The notes beneath the pieces are model-generated. The model searched no databases. It was not told where the DNA came from and saw only the letters and a program-made list of their open reading frames with translations. A stretch of 13,131 bases of DNA from JAEKLB01 sp050249235. Lineage in GTDB: Bacteria > Actinomycetota > Acidimicrobiia > Acidimicrobiales > CADCSY01. How positions within the stretch are numbered: position 1 is the stretch's first letter; each line of letters opens with the position of its first letter. Below are positions 13,111 to 13,131 of this stretch, one piece after another. The DNA lies in NCBI GenBank assembly GCA_050249235.1, contig JBFWQW010000079.1, forward strand, positions 1 to 13,131. Direction: 5' to 3'. A program made the translations under genes and the position numbers.

Positions 13111-13119
13111 GTTGCGGGC

Positions 13120-13131
13120 ATGAGTCGGGAG
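13120..13131 (+). CDS. First four codons of a gene cut by the window edge
   Basis: ATG AGT CGG GAG (M-S-R-E) follows the palindrome and extended -10 box by 6 bases and runs off the right edge. No other start signal is nearby. The product cannot be known from four residues. The promoter layout suggests a leaderless, autoregulated gene, such as a toxin-antitoxin antitoxin or small regulator. Confidence 0.4.

Overview
The window reads as chromosomal DNA of a very high-GC actinobacterium. An Acidimicrobiia-type organism (Iamia or Ilumatobacter relatives) is my best guess, but this is inference. The signs are heavily GC third positions, GTG starts, long antisense shadow ORFs, a UvrD2-type helicase carrying an HRDC domain, a tRNA without encoded CCA, and several starts that sit 6 to 7 bases after a TANNNT -10 box, as in leaderless actinobacterial genes. 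I see no rRNA, CRISPR array, insertion sequence or phage gene.

Layout. Bases 1-2179 (minus) hold most of a UvrD2-like helicase, cut by the left edge. A short divergent gap leads to a membrane-anchored TlpA-like thioredoxin (2249-2896) and a histidine-rich CDF metal exporter (2969-4030). Converging on these is a tight minus-strand series covering 7855-4020: a small one-TM YPMF-motif protein, an HTTM/gamma-carboxylase-like membrane protein, an ECF sigma factor, a four-TM protein that may be its anti-sigma partner, and a one-TM secreted protein with two cysteine-paired repeats resembling neocarzinostatin-type Ig domains. Most junctions in the series overlap or nearly touch. Divergent from it, plus-strand genes encode an MMPL/RND exporter (7949-10075), a DoxX-family membrane protein (10212-10733) and a six-hairpin glycoside hydrolase (10730-11875). 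The hydrolase appears to start at a CTG overlapping the doxX stop codon. A hairpin separates this group from a convergent SDR dehydrogenase (12835-11909). Upstream of the SDR gene are a plus-strand tRNA-Cys (12953-13024) and, at the right edge, a perfect 17-bp palindrome overlapping an extended -10 in front of the first four codons of another gene.

How the parts may work together. The sigma/four-TM/neocarzinostatin-fold genes look like a self-regulated envelope-response module: sigma factor, candidate membrane anti-sigma factor, and an exported disulfide-rich effector or sensor. They are possibly co-transcribed with the HTTM pair. The rest is an ordinary mix of DNA repair, thiol redox, metal efflux, lipid or drug export, carbohydrate hydrolysis and acyl or steroid metabolism. 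The most unusual items are the neocarzinostatin-like protein in a sigma operon, the CTG start, the repeated leaderless promoter pattern, and the tRNA-Cys with an atypical T-loop followed by a T-arm-like imperfect repeat.
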